Of a DNA stretch of 64,000 bases, positions 11,633-23,988 are shown piece by piece. Every line of letters begins with the position of its first letter. The stretch's first letter is position 1. This stretch comes from Tetmemena sp. SeJ-2015. Lineage: Eukaryota; Ciliophora; Spirotrichea; Sporadotrichida; Oxytrichidae. A program made the position numbers and the translations under genes. The notes beneath the pieces were generated by a model, which was given only the letters and a program-made list of their open reading frames with translations, made no database searches and was not told where the DNA came from. Where the stretch lies: the NCBI GenBank assembly GCA_027382625.1, contig JAJKFJ010021312.1, forward strand, positions 62,001 through 126,000, written 5' to 3'.

Positions 11633-12339
11633 ATCATGCTCAAGAGTTGCTTGATTTTGGAGAAAACAAGAGGTCTAATATGAAGGATGACTTCCCTAGA
11701 AGTAGCAATGCTCCACCATAAGAAGAATTCGATTTAATTATAGACGATTTAAATAAAATACAAATTAGATTATTTGAAATATTTTAAACAGAACTCCTTT
11801 TTATAGTCATTTTATCGGTTTATGATTTGATTTTTGAATACTTCTTACAAATATTGTTTTATGGCAATGGTTTTTTATCCTTCCATACATTATTTATTTT
11901 GATGCTGAGTTTACTATTAGCAACTTAGCAAATATCTTTTTTAATTCAGAGCAGACCATTTCTCGCATTGATAGAGTCTGCGCTCTTGTTCTCATTTTCA
12001 AAGTGTTGGAGATTAATAAGAAAAGATCATATTATTAAAAATTAGTATATTCATGCTAAAACATTATAAGCAAATATGATAATACGCGAAAAGGTTTAAT
12101 TAACTCTCAGTTTTTAATCTTCTGAGCGGAGGTTCAATTCAGAGATATGAAATTATGCGTTCTGCCATTTTTATAAATTATTAAACTAATTCTCATTTAA
12201 TAAACTACTGTTAATAAATTATAAAATAAAGTTTCAAATGCCTTTCAATTATTTATGATGATAAAATTTTACTTCTGTTATACAAGGCATTTTATCTCTA
12301 TTAAACTAAGATAGCATTATTTAATTACACTTAATTTAT

Positions 12340-12730
12340 AAGATATCGAAGAGAGGAAATAAAATGATGAATCAATAAATCTAAGTGATAGTCCTCCTGT
12401 GAGATATGTTAACTTTTTTTATTTGATAATCAAGGTCCTTCCTCGATGAGGAACGTGATTAGATAGACTAGGGTATGTATTTATAATTTAATAGAAAAAA
12501 ACTGGATTTTTAAATTTTAGAATGGTATCTAAATGCAAAATTAATAGATTGATAGAAGATTGTTCCATGTAAATAACTTTATGCAGACTATAAGGAAGAG
12601 ACCAAATTCTAATCATTTTGGTAAATAAAAATTATCTCCTCATTTATTTTTTGTTTTGGAAAAAGAATCCAGGATAAGCCAACGAAAATAACATCTATAA
12701 TAAATTCTATTATTCTGAATAAAAGCTTAA
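12340..12730 (+). other. Possible extra exons downstream of copy C, conserved after copy E
   Basis: A piece reading DNQGPSSMRNVIRQTR is followed by a GT-AG intron of about 49 nt and NGIQMQNQQIDRRLFHVNNF. The same arrangement follows copy E (DKEGRSLITQVMKQVR, intron, IGIQISSAQVDID). Shared frame and intron position argue for coding, either as C-terminal exons of the family or a small neighbouring gene. Confidence 0.45.
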
Positions 12731-13385
12731 ATCAAGAAGGCTTAAATATAAGTAAGATCATATTTATGATTTTGATGGATTTAATATATTTAGTAAGTCA
12801 ATTTAGAAATAAATAGGTTTTTTTATAATCTTAAATAAAATAATTTATTCCCTTTTATTTATTAAAGTAATTGGATTTGAATAAAAAGCTTATAAGTCGC
12901 TACAAAATATGAAAATCAAATCGAATTTATGTCCATCTTGATAGATATAAAGGCTTAGGTATTAAAAATACAATATTGTCTCTAATAAACTCTGCTCTAT
13001 AATAGCTCTATTAATTATAATCATCCCTAATGAACGTCTACTATCATATAGTTTAGGATGGAGAATTTAGAATAAAGGTAGTAGGAAATCAGAGCAATAA
13101 AATTTATGGTATCTCAACTTAGTATCATATACTATAGATTTAGTTTGACAACTACAATGCAACAAATTAGTCGTGGTGCTATATTTATTACAATATTTAC
13201 AAATTTTTTTATTTCATATAAAGTATTTAAAAGAAAAAAAACCTTTAATTGAGCTTCACCTGTTTTTAAGGATAGTGTAAATCTATTATGCTGGAGAAAA
13301 GTGAATTGCGTATTAATGAATATAGTTATTGGGAAATAGAATAAATTTAACTTATAATAATATTAATAATTAAGGAATTAAGTGC

Positions 13386-13872
13386 CCCCGGCATAAATAA
13401 GATAGGCCGTGACGTCAATGATATTGCTGTGACGCACTTATCTGACTCACACAAACCTACCAGCCGAATAGGGATATTAAACACGTGGCACCCATCTCAC
13501 ATTCTGAGCAGAAGCCCCCGGCTTCCGCATACCATCCAAAAAAACCTAAAAGGAGAAAAAAAATCGGGTAGCTTCAGACCGGGGTCAAGTCGCTACTCCA
13601 TAGCGTCTGGCTTCGCTGTCCAGCTGCATGACTGAGTGTTTGCCCTTAGATCTCGTCCCTCCACGCCTACAAGGATTAGGAGGGTGAGTGGAAACCACTC
13701 ACCTTTGATTATCTCTCCAGTGAGCAGCTCAACCACCTTCCCCAGGGCTTCGGCTGCCTTTATCCCTTGCCTCATTTAAGCACTCACCCACCAGCCAGGG
13801 ATTACCAAACCAGAAAGCCTTCAGGGAAAGGGCGACCGGTGCCTAGTGCCGGTCGTGTGCGTCCTGAATTTT
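13386..13872 (-). repeat. GC-rich dispersed repeat, copy 2 (inverted)
   Basis: On the minus strand it begins with the TTAAATTAGAAAGTTAAAA head shared with copies 1 and 3, then a GC-rich body with many CCGG/GGCC words and a T8 run near its far end. The ORFs here on either strand are composition effects. Confidence 0.6.
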
Positions 13873-14611
13873 AACTTTCTAATTTAATACTTAGAATGAA
13901 TTTTAATATTTTGATATCAATTGTATTCCGACAAATGCTAAATTACTCCAACAAGGTTAATATTATTAAGCTTATTAGTGCTTCGATGGTCCCGAATGGC
14001 GCTTATAGCTGCAGCCTCATGCGCATTAAAACTAAGTTGGCATCCTTCTTCTTTCTTCTTAGAGAGAATAAAATTCGATTGAGATTTAAATATATTAGAG
14101 AAGACCCTCACCACAATGCTACAAAATATGATAATTCAAAAGAATATTTAAGAATTTGAGCTCAAGATTAACTCAAGCTTTAAATATGGACGCGTAGGGA
14201 AATATGACTAAAATAAAAGATAATATCTTTTTCTTAAATAAAAAGAGTTCAAAATCTCATGCACGAAAATATTTCAATAAACTTTGAAGTTTCAGCCTAT
14301 AGACTGATAAAGAGGGAGCTGTTACTATAGCTTAATAAAGACTTAGAAGACAGAATAGTGCCTGCATAGAAACATAAGTATTCTAATTTATTTTTAAAAT
14401 CAGAAGTACTTCAACTGCCACTCATTAAATCTATTTTTATTTAGTTTATAAATAAATTTAGCTTTTCATTCAAATCTCAGCTGCAATATTCCCTAAATTT
14501 CATTTTGAAATAAAAAATTTAGGAAATTGAATTTAACTTTGATAATCACTTTAGACATTATTTTGCTTGTAAGTTGAATAGATTTATAAATAAAATACAA
14601 GTTTACTTTGA

Positions 14612-15210
14612 ATGAAAAGAGCGAAGCTGGAAGGGCTCATGTCCTGTGTAATCTGCTACGAAATACGCAAATACTCTTACGAGTGTCGGAACTGTTCGTG
14701 CTTAGTCTGCCTTAAATTTTAATGACGTAATTTTAATTAATCTGCTCCAAATGCGAGCGCTCAATGCTGGACAAAAAGTGCCCTCATTGCAGAGGAAAGA
14801 AACCTCTGTAAAGGAGCAAAGTCTCATAGAGAATAATTAACAATATGGATTGCAGCTGCTATTTATTATAATTTTCTGCCCCTACAAATGCCCCAAAAAG
14901 CTATCATAATTTAACTATTATTTATAATAAGTTCTCATAAGTTAAATAAAGCAATAACTTATGGAGAGTTAGAAGAGCACTTAGACAAATGCAAAAAGAA
15001 AGTTTTCCAATGTAAATTAGGAAACAAATGCCAATTCAAAGGCAAAAAAGCAGGTTTCCTCAAGCACATGAACAAAGATCTTTAATTCTTATATAAATTT
15101 AATTTATAATCACCGTGATGAACTTGTTAAGAATGGAGAAAAGAGAAAAAAATCAAGTGCAAATTTCTCTAGCAACTGTATCCATAGAGAACAAGCCGCA
15201 CCTATAATCT
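14612..15210 (+). CDS. RING/TRAF zinc-finger family 1, copy D
   Basis: Starts MKRAKLEGLMSCVICYEIRK. Removing an IES with pointer TCTGC gives CLVCSKCERSMLDKKCPHCR, a clean RING. The TRAF part reads CPYKCPKKLS, a second insert whose pointer I could not place in frame, then AITYGELEEHLDKCKKKVFQC and, after an IES with pointer ATC, NKDHRDELVKNGEKRK. The 3' end is uncertain: the frame stays open (with Gln codons) as far as 15720, where a conserved piece ending in DKSDFIHTLEQK and TGA occurs. Confidence 0.65.
14706..14740 (+). other. IES, pointer TCTGC (copy D, RING position)
   Basis: TCTGC at 14706-14710 and 14741-14745. Removal gives LVCSKCERS. Confidence 0.8.
15078..15108 (+). other. IES, pointer ATC (copy D, TRAF position)
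   Basis: ATC at 15078-15080 and 15109-15111. Removal gives MNKDHRDELVK. Confidence 0.65.
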
Positions 15211-15670
15211 AAGATTAATAAAAAATATCATTTTAAATATTAATAAATACCTAAATCTAATCTCTACCTCAAACTACGTCGAGAAGATAACACCAAAATA
15301 AAATAATTATTTTTAATAGCCATGGAATGTACCTCGAAGATATAAATGAATCACAATTATTAGAAGAAGGCAATAATTTTTTCTTAAAAAATATTCTTAG
15401 AATCAAAAGTGATTTCAAAATTATGTTAACGGTGAATTAAGAGTAATATGATCTTGGTCTTCTTTATCAGTAAGCGTGGCTGTTTTATTTTAATATTATT
15501 CTAAATAGAATTTTAATGATATCGGAAATTAATTTATAATAAAAAAAATAATTTTTTACTGGGTTATCTAATAATCTACAGATAGGGGATTGTTTTAGCC
15601 ATTTCAGCAGCTATTATGTTGCAACTCCCTATATAATAATTTATCAAAATCCCGATTTAATTAATTCTAA

Positions 15671-15721
15671 GTTATTACTTCTGATAAAAGTGACTTCATC
15701 CATACCTTAGAGTAAAAATGA
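15671..15721 (+). repeat. Conserved coding-like segment, copy 1
   Basis: Reads VITSDKSDFIHTLEQK then TGA. A near-identical segment at 32473-32517 reads AITTDKGDYIHTLESK then TGA. The differences are mostly conservative, so it is probably the C-terminus of a mobile-element protein or gene copied to both places. Confidence 0.5.
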
Positions 15722-17149
15722 AACTGAAATAGAATGTGTAGTTTTTTTTTGTGGAGTAATTTAGAGTAGAATGGCTAGCTTGATTATAAGTAAATTAATT
15801 GAACACAACTTATTTTCCCATTCTTATAATATTATGGTGTTTCTAATATTCCGAAATACTTAGTCATTATTAAAGTGGTGTGTCTTCTCCATTTTAGATT
15901 GTCATGAATAAATAGATATTACAGTTTATAATTATTTTTGTCACTTATTTGTTTTTACTATATCCTCACGGTGTTACTCCTTAATTCAGTTTAAATTCTT
16001 ATTTTTATTTTAGATATCAATAAAAAATTATCTAGAATTAAACTGTCTAAAATAGAAGCCATGCAATACTGCGAGAGAAGATCAAATATTACTCTTTCAA
16101 GCTGTGAATTGAATTTTAACTTAACCTTTAATTCTAAGAATAATTACTTTTTTCATTCTAAAAGGAAATTCAGTTAGGAGGGTATCAAGGGGTAGACCAC
16201 CATCATCTAATATAATAGGCTTTGATCCTAATCCTAGATCTTTCCAATCACTTCGTCTCTCAAATAATAAAAAAATAAATTTGCTAATAAGTTCAATTTA
16301 TTATAATAGTCACCCTTTTATATTCGCTCCATCTAGACAAAATTAACAATGAGATTATAAGCTGCAAAAGAAGGAGTCAACATTATAAGGATAAAATATT
16401 TCTTAATTTAATTTAAAATTTTAAAGAACAATAATAGAGATTTTAAGCCTGCCTTTTTATTTTTCTATAAATATTCTAACTCATTTGCTTCATTTCTTTT
16501 CCTAATTTTCTTTATAATAAGCATATTCTCATTAATTAATGAACCATTTAGAAGCAGAAATGTGCATTAAATTTCTGTAATATTTTATTATCATTAAAGT
16601 ATAATTAATGCAGAATTAATTACATTTCTGCTATAATAGCCTCTTCCCTTGTAGAGCTATTTGAAATTATCTCCTGACTCATTGTTCTCAGCCGAAGGAT
16701 TTATTTTAAGCTAAGATAGATGAAGAATCTTTAAAGCTAAAATTTATGACGGCTAGACTTTACTTAATGCGTTTATTGATCAATAATTAAACTCATAATT
16801 TAAAAGATGAGTTCAGGATTTATAATTTCTAAGAAATAATTTATATATTCAATTTGTATTATGTATCCAAATCCTTAATAATCTGAAATTATAATAAATA
16901 ATATTTTTAATCTTCAAAGCATTTTTTAATAAAGATTTATGATGAATGTAAAGTTTTGAAATTATTAAGTTCTTGAGAAGATTTTTAGCGATCCCTTCTT
17001 ATAAATATCAAGAATTTATTAAATCAAAATTCTTGTTTAATTTAGTCAAAAAAACGGACAATCAAATTTGAAAATTGGAGTTACACTGTTTAATTAAATA
17101 AAAAATAAGAAAAAAATAATATCAGCCCTATGAAACCATAACAATCAGT

Positions 17150-17300
17150 TATCTGAGATAAAAGGAAGCACTTAAGGTATAATTCAAGATATGAGACAGA
17201 CGTTCAAGGTACTTCCTAGAAGATTTAGATTGCTGTTTAAGGTTAAAATTTAGCATGATTATAAGTATTAATAAAGATAATTATACACAATTATTTTACT
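17150..17300 (+). repeat. Relic of the kinase-ORF 3' end (orientation opposite to 33.9 kb)
   Basis: This is the reverse complement of 33905-34110: it contains the decayed coding for the stretch ending in the kinase ORF's C-terminus, then the same AT-rich 3' flank. The copy is clearly degenerate. Confidence 0.6.
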
Positions 17301-17513
17301 TCTTATCTTTTAAATGGGTTTTGGAGTTTTGAGTGCAAGTGACAGCGAATTTTAATAAAAAAGCTGCAGTACTTAGAAAAATAATATTTTTAATTATGGA
17401 ACATATAAAGTTGTCACATATTGCGCACTAGGTTTGCTTCTGCAATTAAATGGTATTTTTCTAAATCAGAGAGGAAAATAAAAAGAGTGAAATAAAATTT
17501 TAATTTATCCAAA

Positions 17514-18136
17514 ATGAATAGCGAAAAGTTGAAAGAATTGATGACTTGCGTGATATGCTATGATATAGCCTTTAATCCCTTCAAATGCAAAACTTGCTAA
17601 TGCTTAGTCTGCTTTTATTATAAGATGTAAATTAATTCATTTGCTCGCAATGTGAGTAGAAAATGTGGAAGAGAATTTGTCCTCAGTGCAGAGAAAAGAG
17701 GCCCCTTAAAAAGAGTAAATTTGCGCATAAAATAATTGAGAATATGGATTGTGAGTGCCCCAATAAATGTAATCAAAAACTATTGCTATATTCTTTTTCT
17801 TAAGTTGAAAGATTTCACAAGTAAATATTTGAATAACTTATAGAGAGGTAGAAGAGCATCTTGATAAATGTGAGATGAAAATCTATCGCTGTTAAATTGA
17901 TAAGTTTTGCTAGTTCGAAGGCAGATAAACAGAATTCATTTTGCACATGAGTACAGATCTTTAAGTAAAAGTAGAGATTTAATTTCTTATCATACTCGAG
18001 CATTGCTTAATTTTGGATAATCCAAGTCGCCTCTTTTGAGGAATGAATTTACTCATAGCTGTGCTGATTCAAGAAACAAGGTGCATTCGCCCATCTAAGA
18101 TATTTTTTTATATAACGCCAATTATTTAAGATATTG
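17514..18136 (+). CDS. RING/TRAF zinc-finger family 1, copy E
   Basis: Starts MNSEKLKELMTCVICYDIAF. With an IES (pointer TGCT) removed the RING reads CQCLVCSQCEQKMWKRICPQC. The TRAF part follows: CPNKCNQKLLL, an insert with unresolved pointer, ITYREVEEHLDKCEMKIYRC, then after an IES with pointer ATC, STDHTRALLNFGQ. A first TGA is at 18134, but a piece conserved with copy C (DKEGRSLITQVMKQVR, intron, IGIQISSAQVDIDQISQNDF) extends to about 18550 and may be its C-terminus. Confidence 0.65.
17610..17641 (+). other. IES, pointer TGCT (copy E, RING position)
   Basis: TGCT at 17610-17613 and 17642-17645. Removal gives CLVCSQCE. Confidence 0.75.
17957..17998 (+). other. IES, pointer ATC (copy E, TRAF position)
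   Basis: ATC at 17957-17959 and 17999-18001. Removal gives STDHTRALL. Confidence 0.65.
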
Positions 18137-18559
18137 AAGAAAGTAAATAGAGCTAGTAACCTAATTCTCAGAGAAGACCCTATCATAGATTAAATTTTTT
18201 TTTATAGATAAGGAAGGTAGATCCTTGATAACTTAAGTGATGAAATAGGTGAGGGTATTTAATTTTAAGTAAACTTATTTTTTGTTTTAGATTGGTATCT
18301 AAATATCTAGCGCATAGGTAGATATTGATTAGATCTCTCAAAATGACTTTTTTCAGATTGTAATGGAAAACCAAAGAGCTCTTATAAAAGATTAAATTAT
18401 AGCTGAGAATTTAATAAGATAGAGAATTAAATTTATAAATTTAAATCCTTGGCAGTTGAAGTGTGAGATATTGTGCCCACGGAATTAATAACTTAACTGC
18501 CACTTTTTTCACGAGTGGAGAGTTGGGGTGCCGTTTAGTTAACGAAGCTAATGATCAAC

Positions 18560-21455
18560 TTGGAAGCCTGGAGAGAGGACATGAGAAGGTAGTTTAATGA
18601 GATATATATCATATTCCATTTCTAATTCAAATTAATTAAAAGACGTTAAATATTTAAATTCCATGTTGGTAATATTAGGTTGTTTTTATTATCATTCGAT
18701 TAATCATAAAAATGTAAGCAACTTTCATTCTTGCAACTTCTTCGTAGGAGGTCTGTGGAAAGAGTCATCTAGGTCATAAGTTTTGGACTTGGCTAATTTC
18801 TTGGTCCTGATTTAGAGACATCAAAATCTCTTTATAGCACCTCCTATAGAAATAGCAGTAGAGCAGACTCATATTAAAATTAAATTTTCTATCTAACTAG
18901 CCTAGCCCATATTAGGGTACCTACTTTACATAATAACTGCCAACAATTTACAATTCTTCATTTATTATTTTAAGTTAATTCCCATTTTCATTAAAATTTT
19001 AACTATAATTTAATATCTAAATTATTTTGATAGAGCCTAGCGGTCAAGACATAGGAGCTCAAGGGGTCGATTTCATCATCATTTGAATACGAGCAGCAAT
19101 TAAGAAGGCCTAAGTATTAGAGATTTTTAATTGAATTGTTTTGAACATAGATAATCGCTTCATGTTTTCTCATTAATTAGAAATTGGCTTTATTAAACTC
19201 TTGAAGAAATATTAAATAGAACTTGCATAGGAAGATATATCACAAAGAATTAGAGGGAACTTAAATATAATAGCTTAGAAAGTTTCAAATTACTGCCTTT
19301 ACCATTAGATATATTTTTGCTCCTTAAAGGATGAAAGAAAAATGAGGAGTTTAATGTTCAAGATTAATGCTTAAAGATTTTATTCAGTCATTTATGCTTT
19401 TTACGAATATACTTATTTTCAAAAGTCTTATACTAATCTTAATGAATGTTAGGAATGAAAATTATAAATTTTAATTCATTCCTATATACGAAGAAATTAA
19501 ATCAAATTTCATGTCTTTTTCGATTAAATTTGTCTTATTAATTTACATATAAATTTTCTTCTAAAAAAATACGGTCTATATTTACTCTGGCAGAAGTTAT
19601 ACTACGTTATGAAGACTCAATATTTATTGCTGGAGAATTTAGAATACAATAAAAATGGTAGAATTGATGTTTTCTCAACTAAAACTAAAATTTATTGGTC
19701 AAATTTATACTTATAATAAAATAATTTGATAGCAGTTTCTATTTGTTTTCTTATTTTCTTATCTCTAATTTTCTCTCAAACTTTTTAAATGATTATATTA
19801 AAAACTGATTTTATATGTGTTATATCTATAAAAATTAAATATCTTATATTGATAAAATTTTATTTTCTTTAAGATTATTAAATGAATAAAATTTAATTAT
19901 AAATTCAAGTTCTTATTTGTTGAATTTTCTAATGAGAAGAGTCGTATTTTTTTAAAAAGAAATTAATTTTGTTTAAATATCCTAGCTTCAACATCTCTTT
20001 TACATGAGGGACATCGTGCATATTCATCTTAGTATTTGAAAATTAATTTTTCATAGTAGAAACTATAGTTACCTAATTGAACTAAATATATACCAATCAA
20101 GCAGTCTGATGAATAGATTATAATTCAAAGATTTTATAGAAATTTTCTCAATAGATAAGAAATCCATATGTCAACTCTTATATTAAAAAGAAGATTTTTA
20201 TTTAGTTTCATATTTTGACTTTCTATAGAGTTAGTAATTTCCTTGTCATTTAATAATTTCTCTCTTATTTAACTAAGTAGGTAATAAAGAATATAATTCT
20301 ATTAATTTATAAGTTGTTTTTTATTTTAAATATATTATATATAATATTTATGATAAGTTTAGGGTTAATATTTTTTCTCATTTTGATTTTATTCTGTAAA
20401 AAAAGAAAAATTAGTCAACAGAAATAAAATAAAATAACTTTTAGATATAAATGAGGGCATAAAATTTGTTGTAATTTGAGTAACCTAAGTTTAAATAAAT
20501 TATCATAATTATTAAAAGAATTATAAATCTTTCTATTTTATTTCAAAAGTAAACTAAGTAAATGAATTTAATATAAAAAACTCTTTTTCTATTAAAATAT
20601 GGATTGATATAGTTGCCATTTTTAAATTCACTAGACATTCTTGATCAATGATAATAGGCTACTATAATAATTAAATGGTACAAATTCTATATTTAGCCTA
20701 TTGTTAACGCCAAAAAGATTAGCCTCATTTATACAATATAGATAAGATAAAATTTTAATGGATTATATTCAATAAATGTTAAAATATAATCTCATAAAAA
20801 AATAATAAAGTAAAAATAAGTTGTGTGCTATTAAATTCTCATACTAAAATAAGGAGAAGCTAACGCGAAATTATTTAAAATAACAAAATGAGTTAGTCAG
20901 TTTGAGTTATTCTAATTTATTATTCCAAGCATTTAAAATCATTTTTTACACACCTAATTTTCCTTAAAATGATTCAGTATTCTTTAAATAAAGAAAATTA
21001 TGAATTAAAAACAAGTCCTAAAAAGAGATTCCCAAAATACAGCTAATTAATTTTAACAATCCTCAATCAATTAAAAGAATAAATTCTCAAATAAAAAATA
21101 CTCCCGTAATTACAATTCATTTTAATTATAAATATAACTAAAATTGAAAATTGAAGGTAGAACGTAAATATTTGTTACTTCTTAATTTTAAAGCTGGATT
21201 TAGGAATCTATTTTCCCCTAGTATCGGCCAGTCTCTAAATAGAAGGCAATAAAATTAATTGTTTCTGATTAAATTTTAGCACGCATTTTATATATTTAAT
21301 CAATCCTTTAATTATATTTAATTTTCACTAAAGAAATTTTTATTAAATTGATAGAGTAGACGCAGATCTGATAATATAAGAGATATATCCATAAAAATAC
21401 TATTTAAGGAAATTTAATTCATTAATATTAAAATCAATAAAACCAAAAACATACT
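18560..21455. other. AT-rich spacer, no gene seen
   Basis: About 2.9 kb of AT-rich DNA. I see no coding signature, tRNA or strong repeat. Confidence 0.5.
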
Positions 21456-21461
21456 TCTTCG

Positions 21462-22633
21462 ATGTCCATTGATTAAGAAGAATTGAACGATCTCATAACG
21501 TGCTGTGTGTGTTAAGAAGTCGCCTTCAGCCCTTAAGAGTGCTCAAAATGCTTTAACCTTGTGTGCTCTGAATCCTTTTTATAAGAAATATAATCCTTTT
21601 AATATGTATTGCCCATTTTTAATGAATGTGTCAGGCGCCTTTAAGATGGTGGGAAATGCCCATGCTGTAGATCTTTTAACCGTTTGAGGAGCAGTGGCTT
21701 TGCTCGGAAAATGATCAATAAGATGAAATTCGAATGTAAGATTTAATGTCACTCTTATATTATGATATAGGTTCTTTTAAATGTGGAGCCATGATATAAA
21801 GGCTAAATATATTTTATTAATCGAATTTAAAAATCAAAAAATTGCACCTATATAGTAGAAGGATAATATTTTATATTAAAGAAATGTAGATAAACATTTT
21901 ATCAAGATAGAGATATATGCTTTAAGAAATGATTATTTTAATAATTTGAGGTGTAATCAACTAGGAGTTTAAAGCAATTTAAGTGAAATAATTGTAACTT
22001 CTTTGAACTTAAATTAAGCATAAATCAAATTTCTCTTTACTTAAAATTTTTAATTTTTAGTGGAAAAAAAACTTAATTTTGTGAATGAATGTACAAGAAT
22101 GCAAATTTCTAATTTAACTTGCTTTTATATCCATCCTCACATTCTCCTAGCACAATGCTTAATTTTAAATATTCTATTATTGAAAATCTATTTATGCTTG
22201 ATATTGTTATGAACTGAATAATTTTTTTATCGTTTGAGATAGTGTACTCAGAAATGAAGACTCATAAGGTTTCCTGCGATAGAAGAGTATTCGAGTGCAA
22301 TCTTTAAAGCTCTTGCGCTTTTAAAAGCACGCAGAGGAAATTCATTTTACATATCTCCAGGGAGCATCCTCTAGAATCAAATTTTAGACACTATTTTTAA
22401 AAGAATTGGCTAAATTGGCTGCAAAGAGTCTTGAATAGACTGAACAAACTACATATCACAAAAATAATTTTATTATAGGCTAAAATTTATTGGGGAAAAC
22501 TAAAATAGAATAAGAGATAGCAACAGTTTAGATTTGTACAAATAATTGTTATGACAACTAATACAGGATTAATTTTTTAGAATTTTGTACCTTGCAACTT
22601 TTATGTAGGAGTGTTGAAATAAGAGTTATATGA
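21462..22633 (+). CDS. RING/TRAF zinc-finger family 2, copy F
   Basis: Starts MSIDQEELNDLITCCVCQEV. Four IESs (pointers TGAAT, AATGT, ATGA, AGAAT) are removed to give CFNLVCSECVRRLQDGGKCPCCRS, MKFECGAMKTHKVSCDRR, VFECNLQSSCAFKS and then HPLELAKLAAKSLEQTEQ. The third is 463 bp. The result is a RING followed by one TRAF-type finger and a helical tail, parallel to copy G. The 3' end at TGA 22631 is tentative; a separate coding-like piece at 23026-23178 may be a later segment. Confidence 0.65.
21569..21622 (+). other. IES, pointer TGAAT (copy F)
   Basis: TGAAT at 21569-21573 and 21623-21627. Removal gives VCSECVRRL. Confidence 0.75.
21733..21779 (+). other. IES, pointer AATGT (copy F)
   Basis: AATGT at 21733-21737 and 21780-21784. 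Removal joins KFEC to GAM. Confidence 0.7.
21791..22253 (+). other. IES of 463 bp, pointer ATGA (copy F)
   Basis: ATGA at 21791-21794 and 22254-22257 in the same codon phase. Removal gives CGAMKTHKVSC with H-x3-C spacing as in the other fingers. The short pointer makes this less certain. Confidence 0.55.
22373..22401 (+). other. IES, pointer AGAAT (copy F)
   Basis: AGAAT at 22373-22377 and 22402-22406. Removal gives HPLELAKLAAKS, aligned with HPQELALLASKK in copy G. Confidence 0.75.
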
Positions 22634-23025
22634 TATAAAAGTTTAGGCGAACAAAAGTACAAATATAATCATAATTAATTCAATGAACACGAGTAAAGAT
22701 AAAACTTATACTAAGTTTTGAAAGACAGTCCGACAAACTGCAAATTTGGAGTATTTGAATTTTATGAATTTGATTAAACTGCCGCAAAGGTTTAGCTTTT
22801 CATATATAATTTTTAGCAATATCGATATAATTTTTTAATTCTCATATATAGAGATTATTTCTTAATACAGATGAGGATAAGTAAGTTAGTGTACCCTTAA
22901 ATGAAAATATAAACTTACTCATCGGTTGCTGTAGTTCTGATTCTGTGGAAAGAAGAATAAGCGATAATTTTTAATTTTAAAGTGCATAATCTTTTATTTT
23001 TATAAGCCATTACCCCCCATTTCAT

Positions 23026-23178
23026 ATGCCAACATTTCAATCTTCCCTGTCCTCACGAGCCCGGATGAACAATGAATCATTCATTGATCAATTTTGGGGT
23101 AATAACACACAGAGATCTTCTGAAGCGGCACCAACAACATCAACCTAAAATTAAACACAGCAGTAGTAATCGTAGTGA
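23026..23178 (+). CDS. Small ORF or terminal MDS, unknown
   Basis: Fifty codons starting MPTFQSSLSSRARMNNESFI and ending in a Gln-rich run before TGA 23176-23178. Its composition is richer in GC and more protein-like than the surrounding spacer. It may be the last segment of copy F or a separate small protein. No family recognised. Confidence 0.4.
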
Positions 23179-23988
23179 ATAATTAGAACTTAAATTAAAT
23201 TTTGAAAGGCTTCATTATTCGGTTCTCTCTCACTCAGCCATTATAAGCCATTAAAACTTGTTATAAAGCTAATTTATATTGATCATTATTGAAGAAAAAT
23301 ATTTTAATCAGTTTAATTAATTCTAAGTTATATTTTGATCAATTAAATTTAACAACCGATCTAATTAAATTTTGAAACATATAATATTTAATCTTTTCGT
23401 ACTCCTTCTCAATTTTAATATAGAGGAATTATTATAGATAAGATAAAATCTCGCAAGAAATTAGTTCACACTATGAATATGTTGCTCATTCAAACTACTC
23501 CATAATTTGATTAGATAGTGAGAATAAGTTGTCTATAATAAATTTCTCAATCATGGGAATAAAGGAGAAATCTATCCGATAGTACTCATTTTCATTACTA
23601 CCAGTGGAATAGTTCACCCTTAGCTTAATAAAAGATACAAAATTAACTCCATCACAAAAATATTGAGAGTATCACTCGGGTATTAGAATTTTGCAAATGA
23701 GAACGTTATGAATAGCCACTTATTCCTATTCTAAGCTCAAAATCAATTCTTAGTTTCAAACACTTTACCTGTTTTAGCACACTTGAGAGGAAAAAAAGAT
23801 ACAGTGCTCTAAAATTTTAATAAAAATATATAATATCTTTTTAATACAAAAATGATAATTGCAAAAATGAATGAGAAATAAGAAAGTTATTTCGTTATAC
23901 AGTTGATATTTATGCTAGGATTTTAATAAATTTTAAAATCCATTTAGTTGTATAAAATTTTCAAATAATTATACGAGTGTGTATTATA

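Larger units (their letters stand above)
11158..12150 (+). pseudogene. RING/TRAF family 1, copy C, with hydrophobic C-terminal tail and a TGA in the RING
   Basis: Starts MDSQKLKKFMTCVICTELAF. The RING continues as CLVCSQCEQQMWTNDCPVC after removal of an IES (pointer TCTG). The next codon is TGA (11340-11342) where B and E have AGA (CRE), so the RING is broken by a likely point mutation. The TRAF part (ITHKEVEGHLDKCEMRTYRC) and a third IES (pointer ATC) are intact. Downstream the frame stays open through two or three hydrophobic stretches (ELLFIVILSVYDLIFEYFLQ; FHTLFILMLSLLLA) to TGA at 12148, suggesting a membrane-anchored paralogue. The tail could be chance, because only one stop codon exists. 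Confidence 0.6.

Noticed and set aside
13429..13775. ORFs on both strands in the GC-rich block
   Set aside because: They lie in the non-coding GC-rich repeat, are not kept in the other copies and match no family.
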